The notes below the pieces were generated by a model. That model had not been told where the DNA came from and did not search any database. It worked only from the letters and a program-made list of their open reading frames with translations. Of a DNA stretch of 8,513 nt, positions 5,342 through 8,513 are shown one piece after another. The stretch comes from Acidimicrobiia bacterium UBA4744 (lineage in GTDB: Bacteria; Actinomycetota; Acidimicrobiia; Spongiisociales; UBA4744), in assembly GCA_002403855.1 (NCBI GenBank), contig DHIO01000040.1, forward strand, positions 1 to 8,513. The letters are read 5' to 3'. The first letter of the stretch is position 1. The number at the start of each line of letters is the position of its first letter. A program made the translations under genes and the position numbers.

Positions 5342-5833
5342 CTAGTCCCCGGTGGCGTGTCCGGCCAGCAGGTCGGCGACGTTGGCAGTGGCGACGTAGA
5401 CGCCGGCCGCCGTGACGGCCGGGCCCCCGTCGTCAAGCAGGTCACCGGAGACACGGAGGCGGCGTCCGGACACATCGTCGACCCGGCCCCGCACCCGGTA
5501 GGGCCGGCCGGTGGTGAGCGGCGTTCGATACCGCAGGTCGAGACGGGCGGTGACCGACATGACCCCTGGGCCGAGGATTCCGGCCCAAGCGAGGATCTCG
5601 TCGAGAGCGGTGGCGGCAATGCCTCCGTGGAGCGATCCGACGAACCCTCGGTAGTCGGCACGGGGAGTGAACGACGCTTCCACGGTGCCGTCGGTGAGCG
5701 AGAACTGATCCAAATGGAGGCCGATGGGATTCTCGCGTCCGCACGCGAAGCATCCGTCGTCGTAGTGTCGCCGGATTCGATCGACCAGATCGGCGATCTC
5801 GTCAGGGCGCAAGCCGGACCTCGCCGTCCGCAA
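5342..5833 (-). CDS. PaaI-type hotdog-fold thioesterase
   Basis: This protein of about 163 residues belongs to the hotdog acyl-CoA thioesterase superfamily. The central motif GSLHGGIAATALDE (66-79) has the HGG and following acidic residue (Asp78 or Glu79) expected of PaaI-like enzymes, and strands such as RLDLRYRTPL (97-106) and YRVRGRVDDVSGRRLRVSG follow. CFACGRENPIGL (28-39) with a CXXC is common in this subgroup. It probably hydrolyses an acyl-CoA thioester in the cytosol; the substrate is unknown. The start is uncertain. TTG at 5833, with GGAG four bases upstream, overlaps the xpt gene by 32 bases; TTG at 5812, with GAGG six bases upstream, overlaps less and loses seven residues. It lies between xpt and the EamA gene on the same strand and is likely cotranscribed. 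Confidence 0.88.
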   Translation of the reverse strand: MRTARSGLRPDEIADLVDRIRRHYDDGCFACGRENPIGLHLDQFSLTDGTVEASFTPRADYRGFVGSLHGGIAATALDEILAWAGILGPGVMSVTARLDLRYRTPLTTGRPYRVRGRVDDVSGRRLRVSGDLLDDGGPAVTAAGVYVATANVADLLAGHATGD

Positions 5834-6365
5834 GTGACTCCACTTTGACCAACGACCAGACCGGCCATCCGTGCGCTTCGAGGCGTCCCCGGCCTTCGGT
5901 GAAGGTCTTCTCGATGACGAACATGGCGCCCAACAGGGTGCAGCCCGCCTCCTCGGCGATCTCGCCGAGCGCCTCTGCCGTTCTGCCGCCTGCCAGGAAG
6001 TCGTCGACGATGGCCACCCGCAATCCCGGTTGGAGAACGTGCCGGGCCACTTCGACCCGGTACTCGGTCCCTTTGGTAGGGGAAACGACCTCGCGGGAGA
6101 AGGTGTAGCGACCGCCCGGACCGAGGTACTTCTTGGCGTAGACGATCGGGATGCCCATCTCGATGCCCGCTGCCAGGGCCGGGGGAATCCCGCTCGCCTC
6201 GGCCGTGAGCAGGAGGTCCGGCTCCAGGAGGCCGAGCCGCCCGGCCATCTGACGTCCTACATCGGCCATCAGCGAAGGTTCGACCCGATGATTCAGGAAC
6301 CGGTCCACCTTGAGGATGGGGCCTTCGACGCTTGCCATGGAATCGATAGCAGTGAGGAGATCCAT
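5802..6365 (-). CDS. xpt: Xanthine phosphoribosyltransferase
   Basis: This 187-residue type I phosphoribosyltransferase salvages xanthine to XMP using PRPP. The N-terminal ILKVDRFLNHRVEP (17-30) matches the Xpt signature (LKVDxFLNHxxDP). TAEASGIPPA (54-63) and the PRPP-binding loop VAIVDDFLAGGRTA (117-130) follow, then VIEKTFTEGR (150-159). The length is close to the 190 or so typical of Xpt and unlike the plain adenine enzyme. The start ATG at 6365 is set by homology at residue 1 and by a promoter -10 only six bases upstream, so the transcript is probably leaderless. That leaves no room for a purine riboswitch of the kind controlling Bacillus xpt. It is the first gene of the cluster with a thioesterase and EamA transporter. 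Confidence 0.93.
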   Translation of the reverse strand: MDLLTAIDSMASVEGPILKVDRFLNHRVEPSLMADVGRQMAGRLGLLEPDLLLTAEASGIPPALAAGIEMGIPIVYAKKYLGPGGRYTFSREVVSPTKGTEYRVEVARHVLQPGLRVAIVDDFLAGGRTAEALGEIAEEAGCTLLGAMFVIEKTFTEGRGRLEAHGWPVWSLVKVESLADGEVRLAP

Positions 6366-6371
6366 GCATGC

Positions 6372-6399
6372 ATCGTAACCGGCACCGCGGCCCGGTCCA
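6372..6399 (-). promoter_or_regulatory. Leaderless promoter of the xpt cluster
   Basis: On the minus strand -35-like TGGACC (6399-6394; four of six consensus bases) is followed after 16 bases by -10 TACGAT (6377-6372), and the ATG at 6365 comes six bases later. That spacing places the transcription start at or next to the A of ATG. There is no ribosome site. A 10-base perfect palindrome, ATGCATGCAT (6364-6373), covers the end of the -10 and the start codon. Confidence 0.55.
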
Positions 6400-6451
6400 T
6401 TCCGGATGCCGCGCCGGGCCGCCGGCGGGACAAGACGTGACGGGCGGCAAC

Positions 6452-6457
6452 TACTAT
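6452..6457 (+). promoter_or_regulatory. -10 element TACTAT of a probable leaderless nth promoter
   Basis: TACTAT matches four of six consensus bases and sits eight bases before the GTG at 6466, which has no ribosome site. A GGGACA at 6427-6432 could be a -35, but the spacer would be 19 bases. It shares the 100-base divergent region with the xpt promoter. Confidence 0.45.
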
Positions 6458-6465
6458 CGCTCGCC

Positions 6466-7167
6466 GTGACTCCCTCCCGACTGCGCGCCGACGGGACCCG
6501 GCCGACACCGGCGGAACGAGGCCGAGCACGCCGGATACTGAATCGTCTCCAGGACCGGTATCCGGTGATCTCGACTGCCCTCCACCACCGGGACCCGTGG
6601 CAGCTGCTGGTGGCCACCGTGATCTCGGCTCAGACGACCGATGAGAACGTCAATCTTGCAACTCCGGAGCTGTTCCGCCGTTTTCCGACGTGTGCGGCTC
6701 TGGCCCGGGCCGACCCTGCGGAGGTGGAAGCCATCATCTTCTCGACCGGGTTCTATCGCCAGAAGACGAAGTCGATCATCGAACTCTCGCGGGACCTGGA
6801 CGAACGATTCGAGGGGATCGTCCCGGAGACGATCGATGAGCTGGTGCAACTACGCGGGGTCGGCCGCAAGACGGCCAGCGTGGTGCTGGCCGAAGCCTTC
6901 GACCGGCCGGCCATCGCCGTGGACACGCATGTTCGCAGGCTCTCCAATCGGTTGGGTCTGTCGACCGAAAACGACCCGAACAGGATCGAGACCGATCTGA
7001 AAGCAGTGGTCCCGCCCGCGAGCTGGTCGGGTCTGTCGATGCGCCTCATTCAGTACGGACGGGACGTCTGTGTGGCCCGCAATCCCCGCTGCGGCGTATG
7101 CGAGCTGATAGAGCTGTGCCCGTATCCGGACAAGACCGCCCCCTTGACCGGGCGCCATGCGGGGTAG
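6466..7167 (+). CDS. nth: Endonuclease III, DNA glycosylase/AP lyase
   Basis: This 233-residue base-excision repair enzyme removes oxidised pyrimidines and cleaves abasic sites. The helix-hairpin-helix LRGVGRKTASVVL (129-141) contains the catalytic Lys135, and VDTHV (152-156) contains the catalytic Asp153. The [4Fe-4S] cluster cysteines are 202, 209, 212 and 218 in the C-x6-C-x2-C-x5-C spacing of the family. ISAQTTD (53-59) is also characteristic. All key residues are intact. The start is taken as GTG at 6466 on the basis of an adjacent -10; the frame is open from an ATG at 6406, which would run through the promoter and add 20 basic residues. It is divergent from xpt and overlaps the downstream MATE gene by 11 bases. 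Confidence 0.95.
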   Translation: MTPSRLRADGTRPTPAERGRARRILNRLQDRYPVISTALHHRDPWQLLVATVISAQTTDENVNLATPELFRRFPTCAALARADPAEVEAIIFSTGFYRQKTKSIIELSRDLDERFEGIVPETIDELVQLRGVGRKTASVVLAEAFDRPAIAVDTHVRRLSNRLGLSTENDPNRIETDLKAVVPPASWSGLSMRLIQYGRDVCVARNPRCGVCELIELCPYPDKTAPLTGRHAG

Positions 7168-8470
7168 AGCGACCTTCGCGCAGTACGACCGGACGATCCT
7201 GCGCCTCGCCGTTCCGGCCCTGGGAGCGCTGGCAGCGGACCCGCTGGTGTCGTTGGTCGACACGGCGTTCGTCGGGCGTCTGGGGGCTACGGAGCTGGGC
7301 GCTCTGGGCGTCAACGCAGCAGTGTTCTCTCTCGCATTCGTCCTCTTCAACTTCCTGGCGTACGGGACGACTCCGCTGGTGGCGGCCGCATGGGGTAGAG
7401 GAGACGAGGAGACGGCGAGCCGGGTGATCATGCAGGCCATCGGGCTCGCCATCCTTATCGGCACCGTCGCCGTCGTTCTTCTCGAGGCCCTGTGGCAACC
7501 GATTCTCAGGGCCATGCAAGCCGGTCCCGATCTGATCGTTCCGGCGGGAGAGTATCTGCGCATCCGGGCGCTGGCGGCACCCGCCGTGCTTCTGGTGACC
7601 GTCGGCCACGGTGCCTATCGCGGCATGCAAGACACCCGAACCCCTCTGGTGGTGACGATCGGCCTCAACATCGTGAACCTGGTAGGTGACCCGCTGCTGA
7701 TCTTCGTGGCCGGGTGGGGGCTGCGGGGAGCAGCCACGGCGACGGTGATCGCCCAGTGGACCGGGGCGATCTGGTTCCTCGTGCTCTTGAACAGGAGACG
7801 CCGTCAATTGGGAATCGCGGTGCGTATGCCTCGCCTCTCCGAATTCCGTCCTCTGGCGACGGCCGGCACCGAGCTCGTTGCCCGCACGGCCGGGTTGCTG
7901 GCGGTATTCACGATGGCCACCGCCGTGGCGGCCAGGGTCGGGACGGCAACCGTGGCCGCCCATCAGATAGCCGCCCAGGTGTGGCTCTTTCTCTCGCTCG
8001 TGCTCGACTCGCTGGCGATAGCCGGTCAGGCCCTCATCGGTCGCTACCTGGGGGCCGGCGAAGTCGGCCACGCCCGGGCCGCCTCCAACCGTTTGCTGCA
8101 GGGGGGTCTCGTCTTCGGCGCGATACTGGGAGCGGCCTTCTGGATCCTGGGACCGGTCCTTCCGAGGCTCTTCACCGACGACGCCCGGATCGTCGCGCTG
8201 GTCGTCGGGGTGATGCCCTTGGTTGCCGCCCTGCAGCCGATCGGCGCGTTGGTCTACGTGGGGGACGGGATATTCATGGGGGCTCGCCGGTTCCGGTTCT
8301 TGATGAGGTCCACGCTGGCATCTGCCGCACTCGCTGCCGTGGCCTTGATCGTGGCGGCGGTCTCCGGATGGGGCCTGGTCGGGGTGTGGTGGGGAATTGT
8401 GGCGTTGATGCTCGCCCGGTTCGGGTTCCTGGCGTTTCGCTACAGGATGCCAGATTGGGGAGAGCGTTGA
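7157..8470 (+). CDS. MATE-family efflux transporter, DinF-like subgroup
   Basis: This 437-residue membrane protein has about twelve hydrophobic segments in two similar halves. The first half begins with LAVPALGALAADPLVSLVDTAFVGRLG (17-43 region), where Asp35 matches the conserved acidic residue of DinF-type proteins. GAYRGMQDTRTP (152-163), the first loop-helix AYGTTPLVA, and AAHQIAAQVW (267-276) in the second half are typical of DinF-like members. Family members extrude cationic drugs or metabolites by Na+ or H+ antiport; the substrate is unknown. The start ATG at 7157 lies 11 bases inside the nth gene with no Shine-Dalgarno, so translation probably depends on ribosomes finishing nth. The protein appears complete. 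Confidence 0.93.
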   Translation: MRGRATFAQYDRTILRLAVPALGALAADPLVSLVDTAFVGRLGATELGALGVNAAVFSLAFVLFNFLAYGTTPLVAAAWGRGDEETASRVIMQAIGLAILIGTVAVVLLEALWQPILRAMQAGPDLIVPAGEYLRIRALAAPAVLLVTVGHGAYRGMQDTRTPLVVTIGLNIVNLVGDPLLIFVAGWGLRGAATATVIAQWTGAIWFLVLLNRRRRQLGIAVRMPRLSEFRPLATAGTELVARTAGLLAVFTMATAVAARVGTATVAAHQIAAQVWLFLSLVLDSLAIAGQALIGRYLGAGEVGHARAASNRLLQGGLVFGAILGAAFWILGPVLPRLFTDDARIVALVVGVMPLVAALQPIGALVYVGDGIFMGARRFRFLMRSTLASAALAAVALIVAAVSGWGLVGVWWGIVALMLARFGFLAFRYRMPDWGER

Positions 8471-8513
8471 GGGGCGCTACTCACGCATCTCGACGGGCGC
8501 GCATCGCCGGGCG

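Noticed and set aside
5338..6450. Minus-strand frame of 370 codons over xpt and the thioesterase
   Set aside because: It is an out-of-frame shadow of the two real genes on the same strand; the translation is Arg/Pro/Ser-rich without motifs.
6366..6465. Purine riboswitch before xpt
   Set aside because: The likely transcription start is at the ATG, leaving no leader, and no paired purine-aptamer pattern is visible in this 100-base region.
7046..8071. Long minus-strand frame opposite the MATE gene
   Set aside because: The translation is rich in His, Arg, Gln and Gly with no domain, and the opposite strand has an unmistakable transporter.

Overview
The window is high-GC, densely coded DNA with TTG and GTG starts, several genes whose start codon lies only 6-9 bases after a TANNNT -10 element, and a paired Get3/ArsA-like ATPase operon resembling mycobacterial Rv3679-Rv3680. 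This points to the Actinomycetota, probably a deep-branching, Acidimicrobiia-like lineage. That placement is inferred from protein motifs and architecture; no search was run.

Layout. Positions 1-61 hold a heptanucleotide tandem array that starts before the window and ends at the stop codon of the first gene. Positions 62-1953 (minus strand) are a translationally coupled pair of soluble Get3/ArsA-like ATPases. A 70-residue protein of unknown function is transcribed divergently from them (2121-2333, plus). Positions 2377-2502 are a second array of the same heptamer family, 18 units long, between two convergent genes; it encodes the last two residues and stop codon of a two-domain ThyX-like protein (2494-4113, minus). 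A 100-residue two-helix membrane protein (4166-4468, plus) diverges from thyX and overlaps tail-to-tail with an EamA transporter. The minus-strand cluster 6365-4452 runs xanthine phosphoribosyltransferase, PaaI-type thioesterase, EamA transporter, with overlapping or nearly touching genes. Divergent from it is a plus-strand pair: endonuclease III (nth) and a MATE transporter, overlapping by 11 bases. The last 43 bases (8471-8513) show nothing I can assign. No mobile element, tRNA, rRNA or CRISPR array is visible.

How the genes fit together. Nucleotide metabolism (xpt, thyX-like) and base-excision repair (nth) sit beside membrane transport (EamA, MATE) and a probable membrane-protein-handling or metabolic ATPase pair. 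As I recall the Mycobacterium tuberculosis map, nth (Rv3674c) and the ATPase pair (Rv3679-Rv3680) are also close there, so part of this layout may be ancient.

The strongest unusual observations are: (1) complementary losses of the two nucleotide-binding lysines in the ATPase pair, predicting a heterodimer with one working composite ATP site; (2) two heptamer arrays, both placed at gene ends, with array-specific base choice; (3) a ThyX-like fusion whose first half has lost the RHR motif; and (4) a recurring leaderless-type promoter architecture.
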